The notes: a model not told the origin generated them from the letters alone. DNA of 64,000 bases from Pseudolactococcus reticulitermitis (GCF_002260845.1 NZ_BEDT01000002.1:372001-436000), one strand, 5' to 3'. Shown: positions 43,379 to 54,099, counted from the first letter of the stretch. Numbers and translations: made by a program.

Positions 43379-44206
43379 TTATCGACCAGCTCCGCCACCT
43401 GATGAAGAACCGCCGCCAAAGCCGCCACTACCACCTGATGAACCACCAGAGCCACCACCATAACCGCCTGAACCACCACCACGATTATTAAAAATCGCAA
43501 GGAGAAGCCAGACGAGGACATCGCCGTGACCTGTAAAAATCATCCCAAAAACAAACATTAAGATGATGCCGAAAATAATCATCCCTCCCAGCGAACTTCC
43601 CCTAGACTGATGAGTTGTTTCGTCGTTATCATCGTTCTGAGAAGTCTCATCAGATGATGCTTCACGACTAACATAACCAGTTAAGACATCTGAAAATGCT
43701 GAAATAGTTTTGGTTACTGCGGTGTCATAATCATCTTTGACACGGTAAGGCACAAAGTCAGTATCTAAAATACGACCAACCTTACCGTCATTCAACTCAC
43801 CTTCAAGTCCTTGACCAACCTCCACCCATACTTTTTTCTCATCTTTAGCAATCAGCATGAGTAGGCCGTTATCAGACGCTTTATCGCCAATTCCTGTCTG
43901 ATTAAACACAGCATTGGCGTATTCTTGAATCGTCTTATTTTTTAAATCGTCAACGGTCAAAACAATGATTTGCGCTTTTTTGCCCACATCTAAATTTTCG
44001 AGTTGATGATTTAAGTTATTTTCTGTCGTATCTGACAATAAATCTGCTTGGTCATAGATATAAGTGTGATCTTGCCAAGTAATTTTCGATACTGCATCAC
44101 CACCTTTAGGGTCACCTTGCCATTTTAAAAAGCCAAAAACGCCGGCTAAAGCCACTAGCATGATGGTCAAGAAGATGATTTTTTGGGTAACCTTATTTTT
44201 CTTCAT
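43379..44206 (-). CDS. TPM-domain membrane protein with Gly/Ser-rich tail
   Basis: About 275 residues from the ATG at 44206, which has GAGGAG upstream; a GTG two codons earlier is also open. Signal or anchor helix, then a TPM domain (YIYDQADLLSDTTENNL, IIVLTVDDL, NGLLMLIAKDEKKVWVEVGQ, GKVGRILDTDFVPYRVKDDY), an acidic linker, one transmembrane helix and a 40-residue glycine/serine repeat tail (GGGSGGYGGGSGGSSGGSGG). It resembles YgcG-type proteins that pair with LemA. The overlap with potC is 14 nt. Confidence 0.87.
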   Translation of the reverse strand: MKKNKVTQKIIFLTIMLVALAGVFGFLKWQGDPKGGDAVSKITWQDHTYIYDQADLLSDTTENNLNHQLENLDVGKKAQIIVLTVDDLKNKTIQEYANAVFNQTGIGDKASDNGLLMLIAKDEKKVWVEVGQGLEGELNDGKVGRILDTDFVPYRVKDDYDTAVTKTISAFSDVLTGYVSREASSDETSQNDDNDETTHQSRGSSLGGMIIFGIILMFVFGMIFTGHGDVLVWLLLAIFNNRGGGSGGYGGGSGGSSGGSGGFGGGSSSGGGAGR

Positions 44207-44975
44207 CCGCACTCCTCATAATCATATAATACCCGATTACGAGCAAAATTGAAAGCATAAACACTAGCGCAGATAATGCATTAATCTCAAGCGAGATACC
44301 ATGGCGTGCGCGAGAGTAGATTTCGACAGACAAAGTCGAGAAACCATTCCCCGTTACGAAGAAAGTCACTGCAAAATCATCCAAAGAATAGGTAAAGGCC
44401 ATGAAAAAGCCTGCGATAATCCCCGGTGTTAAAAATGGTAGCACGACTTCCGTCATCGTTTGGCGCTGGGTCGCGCCTAAATCATAGGCAGCATTGATCA
44501 TATCCTGATCCATTTCCTGCAAGCGGGGCAAGACCATCAGCACAACGATAGGAATTGAAAAAGCGATGTGCGCCATCAGGACAGAGGCAAAGCCTAGTTT
44601 AAGCCCGATAGAAGTCAGGAGAATCAGGAAACTCGCCCCAATCATCACATCTGGCGACACCAGCAAGACATTATTCAAGGCTAAAATCGTATGCTGACGT
44701 TTCTTTTTAGACTGATGAATATAAATCGTCCCAAAAGTACCAATCATCGTCGCAATAAAGGCAGATAGAAAAGCCAGCAAAAAGGTCTGAACGACAATTA
44801 AGATTAAACGACGATCTGCAAATAATGCCTGAAAATACTCCAAAGTAAAGCCGGTAAAGGCGTTCATATTGCCATTTTTGTTAAAGGCATAAACGATTAG
44901 ATAGAAAATCGGCAAATACAAGAGAGCAAAAACAAAAATCAAATAGGCATTTTCAAATTTAAAACGTCGCTTCAT
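44193..44975 (-). CDS. potC: Spermidine/putrescine ABC permease PotC
   Basis: 260 residues, six hydrophobic helices, BPD_transp_1 fold. LPIFYLIVYAFNKNG at the N-terminus and the EAA loop INAAYDLGATQRQTMTEVVL with LPFLTPGII are typical of PotC. It overlaps potB by 4 nt. Confidence 0.93.
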   Translation of the reverse strand: MKRRFKFENAYLIFVFALLYLPIFYLIVYAFNKNGNMNAFTGFTLEYFQALFADRRLILIVVQTFLLAFLSAFIATMIGTFGTIYIHQSKKKRQHTILALNNVLLVSPDVMIGASFLILLTSIGLKLGFASVLMAHIAFSIPIVVLMVLPRLQEMDQDMINAAYDLGATQRQTMTEVVLPFLTPGIIAGFFMAFTYSLDDFAVTFFVTGNGFSTLSVEIYSRARHGISLEINALSALVFMLSILLVIGYYMIMRSADEEK

Positions 44976-45772
44976 GCTTTGCTCCCCCTCTCCCGTGTTA
45001 GGTACATGACCACGAACATGGTAATAATCAGTACCATACCGATAGTTGCGCCCATGCCCCAGTTTTGCGTGACGAGAAAATGTTCCTCAATGGCAGTGCC
45101 CAGCGTAATCACGCGGTTACCACCGATAAGGCGTGTCAGCATAAATAAACTCAGACTTGGAATAAAGACCGCTTGCACGCCAGATCTGACACCGTTCATG
45201 GAAAGCGGGAAAATAATCTGTGTGAAATTTTGAAGCCGTGTTGTGCCTAAATCATAACCAGCTTTGATTAAATTACCATCAATCTCATCAATGGCATTAA
45301 AAATCGGTATCACCATAAAAGGAATTTCGATATAAGCCGCCACAAAAATGAAAGAAAAATCAGTAAAGAGAATTTGTTGGCTCCCTAGTCCCATAAAGTT
45401 TAGAAAACTATTCACTGCCCCAGATTGGCCAAAAATGCCGATAAAGGCATAGGCTTTGAGCAAGAGATTAATCCAAGTGGGTAAAATAATTAACATCAAC
45501 CACAGTTGTTTGTGTTTTAATTTCGTCAAAAAATAGGCGGTTGGATAACTAATCACAAGTGTCACGGCTGTGATAATTGCCGCATAAATGACGGAGTTAA
45601 CCGACATTTTCAGATAAGTCCAACTGGTGAAATACGTCCCATAATTCGCCAAGGTCGCATTGCCATTAATATCGAAAAATGATTTATAAATCAGCAAAGC
45701 AATCGGCGCTAGGACAAATAAGAACAGCCAGAGCACATAAGGAATGGCAGATAATTGATTTTTTTTAGTCAT
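44972..45772 (-). CDS. potB: Spermidine/putrescine ABC permease PotB
   Basis: 266 residues, six helices. WLFLFVLAPIALLIYKSF near the N-terminus, FLTKLKHKQLWLMLIILPTW in the middle and EAA loop IKAGYDLGTTRLQNFTQIIF match PotB. It overlaps the DUF998-like gene by 4 nt (ATGA) and potC by 4 nt. Confidence 0.93.
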   Translation of the reverse strand: MTKKNQLSAIPYVLWLFLFVLAPIALLIYKSFFDINGNATLANYGTYFTSWTYLKMSVNSVIYAAIITAVTLVISYPTAYFLTKLKHKQLWLMLIILPTWINLLLKAYAFIGIFGQSGAVNSFLNFMGLGSQQILFTDFSFIFVAAYIEIPFMVIPIFNAIDEIDGNLIKAGYDLGTTRLQNFTQIIFPLSMNGVRSGVQAVFIPSLSLFMLTRLIGGNRVITLGTAIEEHFLVTQNWGMGATIGMVLIITMFVVMYLTRERGSKA

Positions 45773-46947
45773 AATGTTTCTTCTGGTGTCATATCGACAA
45801 GTTTAAGCTGCCAGCGACGATGAGCTTGCGATAAATCTTGAATCGCATTGATTAGCATCACTAGCCAGATAAAGGCAATAACAAAGGCGATGATTTCAAA
45901 AAATGTCAGAGATAAATAATGAATACCTAAAAATAAAAAAGTAGATAAGACTAATAGGCCCAAGGTGATAGCAGAATAGACGAGAAACTCTTTTGAAATC
46001 TCAGGCAAGAGCCATCTTAAAAGTAGGATTAAAACCATGATACAGCCAACAATACCAAAGGCTGCTAGGTTATGCACCGTCATCGTCCAAGAATAATCAT
46101 TGGCTGGAAAAATACCGACACAGGCAATCAAAACCGCAATCAAGTAATAGAAAAATCGCACAACTGTACTTTTTTTGGTATAGGCATCACTTCTCGAAAA
46201 TTCTGAAAACAAGTAGTCTGTAATCGTCAGTAAAATCAAGCCTGAAAAAATCAGCGTTAGGTTAAATTCCCAGTAGGTTCTAGCTTCAGAAGTGCCTAAA
46301 AAGCTAAAATTAAAGCGCCACCAATCTCGTTGATTGTTCATCGCCATGGCAACCAGCACGCCACCGATAAATGTGACAAATAGCATGGTAATTAAATTAG
46401 AGACCTTGACGGACATGGCTGAAGAAATGAGGACAAAGTTGATAATCGCAGAAAACGCCAAGACAAATAATGAAGCGGTCACAGGATCAAAACTCACGCC
46501 ATTAAAGGTATAGCGCATCACATAAAAAGCGATGACTGTAACCGCTAAGGTCACTAAAGTATAGGTCAATGCCAAAGTCAAGGTTTCCCGCATTTTTGTG
46601 AACCAAGACTGTCTCGCCCGTGCATGCGGCGTCTTGCGATAAGCCAAAACAAAGGAGACCAAACCTGATAATATCCCAAAAACTGAACTCGCATTTGCAA
46701 CAGAAATCAGCTCATTTCCTGTGAAAGAAATTTGTGATTTTTGACTTACTAAGAAAGTCATCAGCCCCATCAGCCAAGCAAATAAACTAGGAATGAATAA
46801 ATGACGTAAAGAAAAATTTTGCTGATTATGATCTGATGCGCTCTCTAATTTAAGCGAAAAGCCGTTATCAACTGCTTCTAAAATCAAAGCTTCGTCATCA
46901 GTTAATATTTCTGCTAGTGTATCTGGTACCGCGATATATTTTCCCAT
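45769..46947 (-). CDS. DUF998-like multi-pass membrane protein
   Basis: 392 residues with a 55-residue cytoplasmic N-terminus and about 10 hydrophobic helices. The segment NQRDWWRFNFSFLGTSEART resembles the WW-x-N-x-S-x-LG signature of DUF998 proteins. Function unknown. It is set between potA and potB, with GGGGAAAA before its ATG and an ATGA overlap into potB, so it is obligately cotranscribed with the polyamine importer. Confidence 0.65.
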   Translation of the reverse strand: MGKYIAVPDTLAEILTDDEALILEAVDNGFSLKLESASDHNQQNFSLRHLFIPSLFAWLMGLMTFLVSQKSQISFTGNELISVANASSVFGILSGLVSFVLAYRKTPHARARQSWFTKMRETLTLALTYTLVTLAVTVIAFYVMRYTFNGVSFDPVTASLFVLAFSAIINFVLISSAMSVKVSNLITMLFVTFIGGVLVAMAMNNQRDWWRFNFSFLGTSEARTYWEFNLTLIFSGLILLTITDYLFSEFSRSDAYTKKSTVVRFFYYLIAVLIACVGIFPANDYSWTMTVHNLAAFGIVGCIMVLILLLRWLLPEISKEFLVYSAITLGLLVLSTFLFLGIHYLSLTFFEIIAFVIAFIWLVMLINAIQDLSQAHRRWQLKLVDMTPEETL

Positions 46948-46962
46948 TTTTCCCCATTTAAG

Positions 46963-48114
46963 TTAGTCTTTGATATTTTCTTCCTCGATGGCATTAATCA
47001 GACCAGCTTCGACAATTTCTTCATCGACATATTCTTCAATCCGAGCATCAAATTCTTCTTCTGTTTCATTGAGTCGCATGATATGAATGTCTTCTGGCTC
47101 AAAATCCAGACCGATGACTTCGCCCACAATGGCGCGACGTGTCGAATGAATCATCCACTCCTGCCCTAGTTCGTCCACTGCGATAATTTCGTAATGCACC
47201 CCACGAAAAAGTTGCGTCTGAACTTTAACGATTAATTTCCCCTCATCTGGTAAGGTTAATCTCAGATCTTCAGGCCGAATGACAACTTCGACAGGCTCAT
47301 TTTTTCGCATGCCACCGTCGACAGATTCAAATTTTTTGCCATTAAACTCGACCAGATAATCGGCTATCATAATCCCTGTGACAATGTTGGACTCGCCGAT
47401 AAAATTCGCCACAAAACGATTGATTGGCTCGTCATAAATATCAACTGGCGTGGCTGATTGGACGATTTCGCCATCATTGATGATGAAAATCCAGTCGCTC
47501 ATGGCTAAGGCTTCTTCTTGATCATGGGTAACGAAAACAAAAGTAATGCCAAGTTTTTGTTGCAAGGCACGTAGCTCGTACTGCATTTCAGTTCGCAATT
47601 TCAAGTCGAGGGCACTCAAAGGCTCGTCTAACAAAACGACCTTAGGCTGATTGACAATGGCTCTGGCAATCGCGACACGTTGACGCTGACCACCTGACAA
47701 TTTTTGAATCCGACGATTTTCAAAACCAGTCAATCGCACCATTTTCAGCGCTTCTAGGACACGTTTTTCAATCTGCGCTTTGTCCACTTTCCGAATTTTC
47801 AAAGGAAAAGCAATATTATCAAAAACATTTTTATGCGGTAAGAGCGCATAATTTTGAAAAACGGTATGCACATCACGCTGATTGATTGGGACATCATTGA
47901 TGCGTTCAGTGTCGAGATAAATATCTCCAGTCGTTGCATCTGTCAGACCCGCAATAATATTCAAAATCGTTGATTTTCCAGAGCCTGATGCCCCTAGCAG
48001 CGTGTAAAATTTCCCTGCCTCTAGCTCAAAATTGATGTCTTTAAGAATGATTTGACCATTGTCCTCAAAGGACTTCGACACATGTTTAAATTCGATGATA
48101 GGGTTAGTCGTCAA
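46963..48114 (-). CDS. potA: Spermidine/putrescine ABC ATPase PotA
   Basis: 383 residues. Walker [28 protein letters not shown], signature [14 protein letters not shown], Walker [13 protein letters not shown] and switch [16 protein letters not shown]-terminal TOBE-type domain of about 140 residues follows, where polyamine feedback inhibition acts in the E. coli homologue, ending in an acidic tail. It overlaps murB by 11 nt, the conserved lactococcal/streptococcal murB-potABCD order. Confidence 0.95.
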   Translation of the reverse strand: MTTNPIIEFKHVSKSFEDNGQIILKDINFELEAGKFYTLLGASGSGKSTILNIIAGLTDATTGDIYLDTERINDVPINQRDVHTVFQNYALLPHKNVFDNIAFPLKIRKVDKAQIEKRVLEALKMVRLTGFENRRIQKLSGGQRQRVAIARAIVNQPKVVLLDEPLSALDLKLRTEMQYELRALQQKLGITFVFVTHDQEEALAMSDWIFIINDGEIVQSATPVDIYDEPINRFVANFIGESNIVTGIMIADYLVEFNGKKFESVDGGMRKNEPVEVVIRPEDLRLTLPDEGKLIVKVQTQLFRGVHYEIIAVDELGQEWMIHSTRRAIVGEVIGLDFEPEDIHIMRLNETEEEFDARIEEYVDEEIVEAGLINAIEEENIKD

Positions 48115-49018
48115 TTTTTTCCTCTCCTAAAATCCGCACTTCTGGCTCTAAAGTCACACCAGAAGTCGCTTCAACCTGCGCAATGACGTAGGCAATCAAG
48201 TCCTCGTAGTCCTTGGCAGTGCCGTTGTTGACATTCACCATAAAACCAGCGTGTTTCTCGGACACTTGAACGCCACCAATTTGATGCCCTTGAAGGCCAG
48301 CATCTTGAATTAATTGACCCGCAAAATAACCGACTGGACGTTTAAAGACTGATCCACAGCTTGGAAATTCAAGCGGTTGTTTCAATTCACGCAAATGCGT
48401 CAAACGGTTCATTTCAGCTTTAATCAGATTGTAATCGCCGTTATTGAGTGAAAATTTAGCTGATAAAGCGATATAGTGCTGACTTTGAAGGACTGATTTT
48501 CGATAGCCAAACTGCATATCTTCGGCAGCAATCACGAAAATCTCGCCTGACTGATCCATAACTTGAACACTAGAGAGGACTGTCGAAATCTCGCCGTCAT
48601 AAGCTCCCGCATTCATAAAGACAGCACCGCCAACTGACCCTGGAATACCACAGGCGAATTCAAAGCCAGTCAAGGAATTTGCCAAAGCGACTTGCGTCGT
48701 GTCGATTAAACTAGCGCCAGCCTGCGCTTCAATCACATAACCATTGGCACGAATGACGTTCATTTTTTCGAGTAAAATCACCACCCCGCGGATACCGCCG
48801 TTGCGCACGATGAGGTTGCTGGCATTGCCCAAAACGATGAAAGGCGTTTGCGTTGCATTGGCCAATTTGACCAATTTTTGGAGCTGATATTTATCTGTCG
48901 GAAAAGCAAGGAAATCAGCTGACCCGCCCACTTTTGTAAAGGTATAATTTGAGAGCGGTTCGTCAAATTTCACTGTCAATTCTGGTAATTTTTCAAGTAG
49001 GTCATTTTTAGTTAGCAT
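48104..49018 (-). CDS. murB: UDP-N-acetylenolpyruvoylglucosamine reductase
   Basis: 304 residues from the ATG at 49018 ([11 protein letters not shown]), giving the usual N-terminus; the frame stays open for 15 more codons. FAD-binding [16 protein letters not shown] and [14 protein letters not shown], substrate region [20 protein letters not shown], and catalytic serine segment [12 protein letters not shown] (type I-like) are seen. It reduces enolpyruvyl-UDP-GlcNAc to UDP-MurNAc with NADPH. First gene of the murB-pot operon. Confidence 0.94.
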   Translation of the reverse strand: MLTKNDLLEKLPELTVKFDEPLSNYTFTKVGGSADFLAFPTDKYQLQKLVKLANATQTPFIVLGNASNLIVRNGGIRGVVILLEKMNVIRANGYVIEAQAGASLIDTTQVALANSLTGFEFACGIPGSVGGAVFMNAGAYDGEISTVLSSVQVMDQSGEIFVIAAEDMQFGYRKSVLQSQHYIALSAKFSLNNGDYNLIKAEMNRLTHLRELKQPLEFPSCGSVFKRPVGYFAGQLIQDAGLQGHQIGGVQVSEKHAGFMVNVNNGTAKDYEDLIAYVIAQVEATSGVTLEPEVRILGEEKIDD

Positions 49019-49083
49019 AGTTACTCTTTTCGTATCAAAAATTTTTTCGTGCAAGACCATCACGTCATCACATAAAAAATAGC

Positions 49084-49116
49084 TTGTACCAAAGGTACAA
49101 CACTATTATTTTACCA
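49084..49116 (-). promoter_or_regulatory. murB promoter with hairpin/operator at the start site
   Basis: On the minus strand TG-G-TAAAAT (49116-49108) is followed 7 nt later by TTGTACC-TTT-GGTACAA (49100-49084) and then TATTTTTT. The inverted repeat starts at or just after the predicted transcription start. It could be a repressor operator, or a 5' hairpin with U-run acting as an early attenuator. Confidence 0.55.
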
Positions 49117-49202
49117 TATTTTTAGGCTTTTTGATTAGGATAACTCGTCCAATAATAAAGACGAATCTAGTAAGCCAAATGGCTACAATCAATCTGCCCC
49201 TA

Positions 49203-49256
49203 TACATTAAAATAGAATTTTCACGAGTTCAGGGGTGAAAATTCCATTTTAATGTA
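49203..49256. repeat. 54-bp inverted repeat downstream of thrB
   Basis: TACATTAAAATAGAATTTTC plus AC (49203-49224) pairs with its complement at 49235-49256 over 22 bp with one G-T mismatch, around a 10-nt loop. It starts 5 nt past the thrB stop. No U-run follows on the thrB strand, so it is more a stabilising 3' hairpin or small repeat element than a classic terminator. Confidence 0.7.
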
Positions 49257-49261
49257 TTAAT

Positions 49262-50134
49262 TTATTTTGAGACCCTAATCCCTTGCGTATCCACTGCTAA
49301 CTCTAATAACTGTCCTGAAAAACCTTGCGCTTCAAGTTTTGATTTAATAGTTGCTACTTTATCCAGTGGCGCCATGACCATCACAGTCGGTCCTGCACCA
49401 GATAGATAGGTCGCATAAGCGCCTGACCGATACCCAATCTCACGGATTTTAGTCACTTCTGGCACAAGCTGACCGCGATAGCTTTCATGAAATAAATCTT
49501 CCGCCATGAGCTGACCTGCAAGCACCATATCACCTGTCAAAAGCGCCGCAATCGCGACATTGGCAATCGCACTTGCCGCCACAGCTTCCTGATAGGCAAA
49601 CTCACTCGGCAAAACTTTCCGGGAATCACTCGTTTTCAGCTCATAATCTGGAATGAAAGCAAGTAGGCCAGTCTCAGGCATGGGTGCTGTAACATGATTA
49701 GTTTTTCCGTTGATGCTATTGGCAATGACTAGATTACCAAAAATCGCAGGCGCGACATTATCTGGATGCCCCTCAATCTTAGTCGCAATCGTTAATTTAT
49801 CAGCTGCTGACAAGCCAAGTTGCCCCAGTTGATTGGCCAGTTCAATCCCAGCCACAATAACTGAGCTTGATGAGCCAAGCCCGCGCGCCAAGGGAATGTC
49901 GCTGACCATTTTAATCTTATGAGGTTTCAAACCTGGCGAAACTTGCAAAGCCGTCTCGACCAACAAATTGCGCGCATCAGACGGTACTTCTGCCCCCAAA
50001 TCATGCACAATTTCCCAGTGGTCGGCTTGCTCTAAGACTTCCACAGTCAAATAAAGCTTAACCGCAAGCCCCACCGAATCAAAGCCCGGCCCGAGATTGG
50101 CTGATGTTGCTGGTACTGTTAGTGTCAAAGTCAT
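49262..50134 (-). CDS. thrB: Homoserine kinase
   Basis: 290 residues, GHMP kinase family. N-terminal [22 protein letters not shown] motif [18 protein letters not shown], and C-terminal [17 protein letters not shown] are the three GHMP motifs. It phosphorylates homoserine on the path to threonine. TTGAGGG before the ATG; 10 nt after hom. Confidence 0.95.
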   Translation of the reverse strand: MTLTLTVPATSANLGPGFDSVGLAVKLYLTVEVLEQADHWEIVHDLGAEVPSDARNLLVETALQVSPGLKPHKIKMVSDIPLARGLGSSSSVIVAGIELANQLGQLGLSAADKLTIATKIEGHPDNVAPAIFGNLVIANSINGKTNHVTAPMPETGLLAFIPDYELKTSDSRKVLPSEFAYQEAVAASAIANVAIAALLTGDMVLAGQLMAEDLFHESYRGQLVPEVTKIREIGYRSGAYATYLSGAGPTVMVMAPLDKVATIKSKLEAQGFSGQLLELAVDTQGIRVSK

Positions 50135-50144
50135 CTGTCTACCC

Positions 50145-51425
50145 TCAAATTACCTTAATCGTATTACGGAGCGTGAAACCATCTAGCGCTGAAATTTTCT
50201 CAACCAAACTATCAAACTGGTTCAAGTCCATTTTGTGCGCAATAATGGCAATGCTCGCACGATTGTCGCCAAGGTTTTCTTGGAAAACTTGCTCAAATGA
50301 CACATTTTCCGCATGGAAAAGCTCAGCCAAATGCAAGAGCTGCCCCGCTTTATCATCAGTTTCAATCGCAAAATAGTACTTATCAACCAAATCTTCTTTT
50401 GTGGCATAAACTGTTTCGCGAGCGAAAGTATTAAAAGCAGGCAGCACGGCACCTTTCTGGATACCTTTAGCCAGTTCAATCACATCAGCGACAACTGATG
50501 TGGCAGTCGGTTTTTGACCTGCACCGGGACCATAGAACATGGCTTCGTTAATCCCAATAGATTCAACAAAGACAGCGTTCATGACACCATTGACGGTTGC
50601 GAGTTGGTGGTCTTTCGGTAAGAATGTCGGCACAACTTCGGCGTATATCCCTGACGGTCGCTCAACGATTTCGCCGACTAATTTGATGACAAAGCCTAGT
50701 TTTTGCGCGAGCTTCACATCTTCTGGCGTAATGTGACGAATGCCCTCATGGCGCACATCGTCAAATTTAATCGTCATGCCAAAAGCAAATTGACTGAGAA
50801 TCACCATTTTATAGGCAGCATCAATCCCGTCTACATCATTGGTCGGATCAGACTCCGCATAGCCTAGACGGCTTGCCTCAGCTAAGGCTTCATCATAAGT
50901 CCAGCCCTCGTCAACCATCTTCGTCATCATGAAGTTGCTGGTCCCATTGACAACGCCAAGAATTTTAGTGATTTTATCGGCAGTATAGGAATGAGCCAAT
51001 GTCCGCAAAATCGGAATACCACCTGCGACGGCTGCTTCATAATACAGTGCCACACCATTGTCTTTAGCAACTTTCAGCAAGTCAGCACCATGCATCGCCA
51101 GCAAGTCTTTATTGGCCGTCACGACGTGTTTTTTCGCTTGTAAAGCCTGTGTGATAAAGGTTTTAGCTGGCTCAATACGGCCCATCAGCTCAATCACAAT
51201 GTCAATCGCATCATCATTTAAGATAGCTGAAATATCTGTTACAAAGTCGTAGGCATGCCCTTGTGCGCGAAGTACGTCTTTCTCAGCAACATCTCTCACT
51301 AAAACTTTGGCAATCTGAATATCTGTTCCCGCCTGAGCTGTGATTTTGGTGCTATTTTCTTGTAGCAAAAAAGGAACGCCACTGGCTACTGTTCCAAATC
51401 CGAGTAAAGCAATATTGACTGTCAT
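50145..51425 (-). CDS. hom: Homoserine dehydrogenase
   Basis: 426 residues. NAD(P)-binding [17 protein letters not shown], catalytic region [20 protein letters not shown] with [31 protein letters not shown], and a C-terminal ACT domain ([20 protein letters not shown]), probably for feedback by threonine. It reduces aspartate semialdehyde to homoserine. AAAGGAG at good spacing. Confidence 0.95.
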   Translation of the reverse strand: MTVNIALLGFGTVASGVPFLLQENSTKITAQAGTDIQIAKVLVRDVAEKDVLRAQGHAYDFVTDISAILNDDAIDIVIELMGRIEPAKTFITQALQAKKHVVTANKDLLAMHGADLLKVAKDNGVALYYEAAVAGGIPILRTLAHSYTADKITKILGVVNGTSNFMMTKMVDEGWTYDEALAEASRLGYAESDPTNDVDGIDAAYKMVILSQFAFGMTIKFDDVRHEGIRHITPEDVKLAQKLGFVIKLVGEIVERPSGIYAEVVPTFLPKDHQLATVNGVMNAVFVESIGINEAMFYGPGAGQKPTATSVVADVIELAKGIQKGAVLPAFNTFARETVYATKEDLVDKYYFAIETDDKAGQLLHLAELFHAENVSFEQVFQENLGDNRASIAIIAHKMDLNQFDSLVEKISALDGFTLRNTIKVI

Positions 51426-51512
51426 GTGTTTTAACGCTCCTTTAAAATATGATTAGTGCCATTATAACAGAATTTTCAGAACATTTCTATAATATTTATC
51501 GCCTAGACACCG

Positions 51513-52103
51513 TTAATCGACAAAACTTTCAATGACTGCCCAAGCTTCGTCCAAACCAGTTTTATCAAAACTAGAAAAAATAACGAAATCATCCGTACTA
51601 TCAAACTGCAAAGTTCTCTTAATCATGCTTTCGTGCTTGTTCCATTTACTACGCGGAATTTTATCAGCCTTGGTCGCCACCAAAATCACTGGAATTTCAT
51701 AGTATTTCAGAAATTCGTACATTTGAACATCATCAGCCGACGGCTCGTGGCGCATATCGACCAAGCTGACAACCGCACGCAAATTCGCACGTGTCGTCAG
51801 ATATTCCTCAATCATCCCACCCCATTTTTCACGTTCTTTTTTAGAAACGCGGGCGTAGCCATAACCCGGCACATCCACAAAATGAAGGGTGTCATCAATA
51901 TTGAAAAAATTAAGCAACTGCGTTTTACCCGGTCGACCAGACGTCCGAGCGAAGTTTTTACGATTAAGCAAAGTATTGATAAAACTTGATTTACCGACAT
52001 TTGAACGCCCCGCAAGGGCAATTTCTGGCATAGCCGTTTCAGGATATTGCTTACTTGATGCCGCTGAAATCGTCAAGCTGACATTGTGAATATTAAATTT
52101 CAT
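51513..52103 (-). CDS. engB: Ribosome biogenesis GTPase EngB/YsxC
   Basis: 196 residues from the ATG at 52103 ([10 protein letters not shown]), the family's usual N-terminus; the frame is open further upstream to a GTG at 52130. G1 [11 protein letters not shown]3 [14 protein letters not shown]4 VATKADKI and G5-like FSSFDK. It is needed for 50S assembly. It follows clpX, as in many lactococci and streptococci. Confidence 0.94.
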   Translation of the reverse strand: MKFNIHNVSLTISAASSKQYPETAMPEIALAGRSNVGKSSFINTLLNRKNFARTSGRPGKTQLLNFFNIDDTLHFVDVPGYGYARVSKKEREKWGGMIEEYLTTRANLRAVVSLVDMRHEPSADDVQMYEFLKYYEIPVILVATKADKIPRSKWNKHESMIKRTLQFDSTDDFVIFSSFDKTGLDEAWAVIESFVD

Positions 52104-52155
52104 GTTTCTCATTTCTATCACTGTGACCACTGACCGACCACATTATGAAACGCCA

Positions 52156-53367
52156 TTAAGCGCCTAAGATTAAAGGTTCTTCCGTTCCTCGAACAGCTTC
52201 CTCAGTAATCACAACTTTCGTCACATTCGCCATGCTCGGCACTTCAAACATGACATCCATCATCACTTCCTCGATAATCGAACGCAGACCACGCGCGCCC
52301 GTTTTGCGCTCAATCGCCTTTTCGGCAATGGCATCTAAGGCACCAGATTCGAATTCTAAGGCAACATCGTCAAAACTCAGGAGACGCTGATATTGTTTCA
52401 CAAGCGCATTTTTAGGCTCCGTCAGGATATGAACTAAGTCCTCTTTCGTCAAGCGTTCAAGGGCCGCCACGATTGGTAAACGACCGATAAACTCAGGAAT
52501 TAAGCCAAATTTTTGAATATCTTCAGCGACAATTTCCTGCATATAAGAATCATTTTCGCCTAAGGCTTTATTATTGGCACCAAAGCCAATGATTTTTTCA
52601 CCTAAACGCTGTTTGACGATTTCTTCAATGCCATCAAAAGCACCCCCAACGATAAAGAGAATATTTTTAGTATCCAACTGAATCATTTCTTGGTTGGGAT
52701 GTTTACGCCCGCCTTGTGGTGGCACACTTGCAACGGTTCCCTCGATGATTTTCAGTAAGGCTTGTTGGACCCCTTCGCCTGACACATCACGTGTAATTGA
52801 GACATTTTCAGATTTTTTAGCGATTTTGTCAATCTCATCGACATAGATAATCCCACGCTCTGCACGTTCCACATTATAGTCAGAAGCTTGTAAAAGTTTG
52901 AGTAGGATATTTTCCACGTCCTCGCCGACATAGCCAGCCTCAGTCAGACTCGTGGCATCCGCAATGGCAAAGGGGACATTAAGCGAACGCGCCAAAGTTT
53001 GCGCCAAGAAAGTTTTACCAGAACCTGTTGGACCAATCATCAAAATGTTTGATTTTTGCAGCTCAACATCATCATTTTCCACGCTTTCCACAAAATTAAT
53101 GCGTTTATAGTGGTTGTAAACCGCAACAGACAGCGCCCGTTTCGCCGTATCTTGACCGATGACATAGCCATTCAAAATCTCTAATAGCTCTTTCGGTGTC
53201 TTGCTTTCTAAAATATCAGGCTGCCCTTCGCCCTTAAATTCTTCACGCAAAATGTCCATTGATAGCTCAACACACTCATTACAAATGTAGACATCGCTGC
53301 CCGCAATAATTTTCTTAACTTCATCTTGTGATTTACCGCAAAATGAACAAAAAATCTCATTCGTCAT
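52156..53367 (-). CDS. clpX: ATP-dependent Clp protease ATP-binding subunit ClpX
   Basis: About 403 residues. N-terminal zinc-binding domain CSFCGKSQ with CNECVEL, AAA+ Walker [18 protein letters not shown], Walker [12 protein letters not shown], pore loops ([11 protein letters not shown]), arginine finger region [10 protein letters not shown] and sensor 2 [11 protein letters not shown]. The IGF loop for ClpP binding appears as [10 protein letters not shown]. It unfolds substrates for ClpP. ATG at 53367 has AGGA at 8-nt spacing; an ATG two codons upstream is possible. Confidence 0.96.
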   Translation of the reverse strand: MTNEIFCSFCGKSQDEVKKIIAGSDVYICNECVELSMDILREEFKGEGQPDILESKTPKELLEILNGYVIGQDTAKRALSVAVYNHYKRINFVESVENDDVELQKSNILMIGPTGSGKTFLAQTLARSLNVPFAIADATSLTEAGYVGEDVENILLKLLQASDYNVERAERGIIYVDEIDKIAKKSENVSITRDVSGEGVQQALLKIIEGTVASVPPQGGRKHPNQEMIQLDTKNILFIVGGAFDGIEEIVKQRLGEKIIGFGANNKALGENDSYMQEIVAEDIQKFGLIPEFIGRLPIVAALERLTKEDLVHILTEPKNALVKQYQRLLSFDDVALEFESGALDAIAEKAIERKTGARGLRSIIEEVMMDVMFEVPSMANVTKVVITEEAVRGTEEPLILGA

Positions 53368-53415
53368 TATCATTTTCCTAAATCTTTCTTCTTTTAAATC
53401 TATAAACCTACGCCA

Positions 53416-53586
53416 TTAAAACAGTGTCTGATAAACCGCATGAATTGAGTTCACGAGGTTGGTAAAGGCACAGAGTAAAAAGAGAATGGCGAGACCAAAC
53501 TTCTTCTTACGGAGACACTGCACCGCACACACGAAACAAATCCAAGCTAAAACAGCTGTAAAGACGCCAAATATTGTTTTTTCCAT
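53416..53586 (-). CDS. Small membrane protein between folA and clpX
   Basis: A 56-residue ORF (MEKTIFGVFTAVLAWICFVC...) with two hydrophobic helices separated by a CLRKKKFG turn. Its ATG directly abuts the folA stop (TAA-ATG), indicating coupling. A short hydrophobic protein at this position, between dihydrofolate reductase and clpX, is known in other streptococci. Function unknown. Confidence 0.75.
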   Translation of the reverse strand: MEKTIFGVFTAVLAWICFVCAVQCLRKKKFGLAILFLLCAFTNLVNSIHAVYQTLF

Positions 53587-54099
53587 TTATCTCTTAATCT
53601 CATATCGTTTGACTGTGAACGCATAGTCATTTTTGTCATCGGCAGGATGCTTGACACTTGATACCTCGGTAAAGCGGTCAAATGCTAGCACTTTCGGAAA
53701 ATAAGTATCGCCGGCAAATGTCCCTGCAATAATTGTCCGATAAAGTCGGTCAAAAGAGTCTTTGAATGCGACAAACATCTCAGCTCCACCCGTGACATAT
53801 AAATTTTTAGCCGTTTCTGGATTTTGCGACTGATACCAGTCAAGCACAGCGCTAGGACTATGAAAGACAAGCACGGCATCATTGTCAACTTGATAGGTCT
53901 CATCTCGTGTCATCACAATCGTCGTCCGACCCGGTAGCACACGCTTGTGCATACCCTCAAACGTCTTACGACCCATTAAAATGACCTGCCCCATCGTCGT
54001 TTGCTTAAAATGTTGAAGTTCACTCGGCAAAAACCACGGCAAAACACCATTTGAACCAATCAAACCTTGTGCATCTTCTGCCCAAATTCCTGCTATCAT
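53587..54099 (-). CDS. folA: Dihydrofolate reductase
   Basis: 170 residues. GIWAEDAQGLIGSNGVLPWF carries the substrate-binding loop, followed by PSELQHFKQTTMGQVILMGRKTFEGM, and LYVTGGAEMFVAF binds NADPH. It regenerates tetrahydrofolate. GAGGTGATGT before the ATG, with a TATAAT about 40 nt upstream on the minus strand. First of folA - small protein - clpX - engB. Confidence 0.95.
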   Translation of the reverse strand: MIAGIWAEDAQGLIGSNGVLPWFLPSELQHFKQTTMGQVILMGRKTFEGMHKRVLPGRTTIVMTRDETYQVDNDAVLVFHSPSAVLDWYQSQNPETAKNLYVTGGAEMFVAFKDSFDRLYRTIIAGTFAGDTYFPKVLAFDRFTEVSSVKHPADDKNDYAFTVKRYEIKR

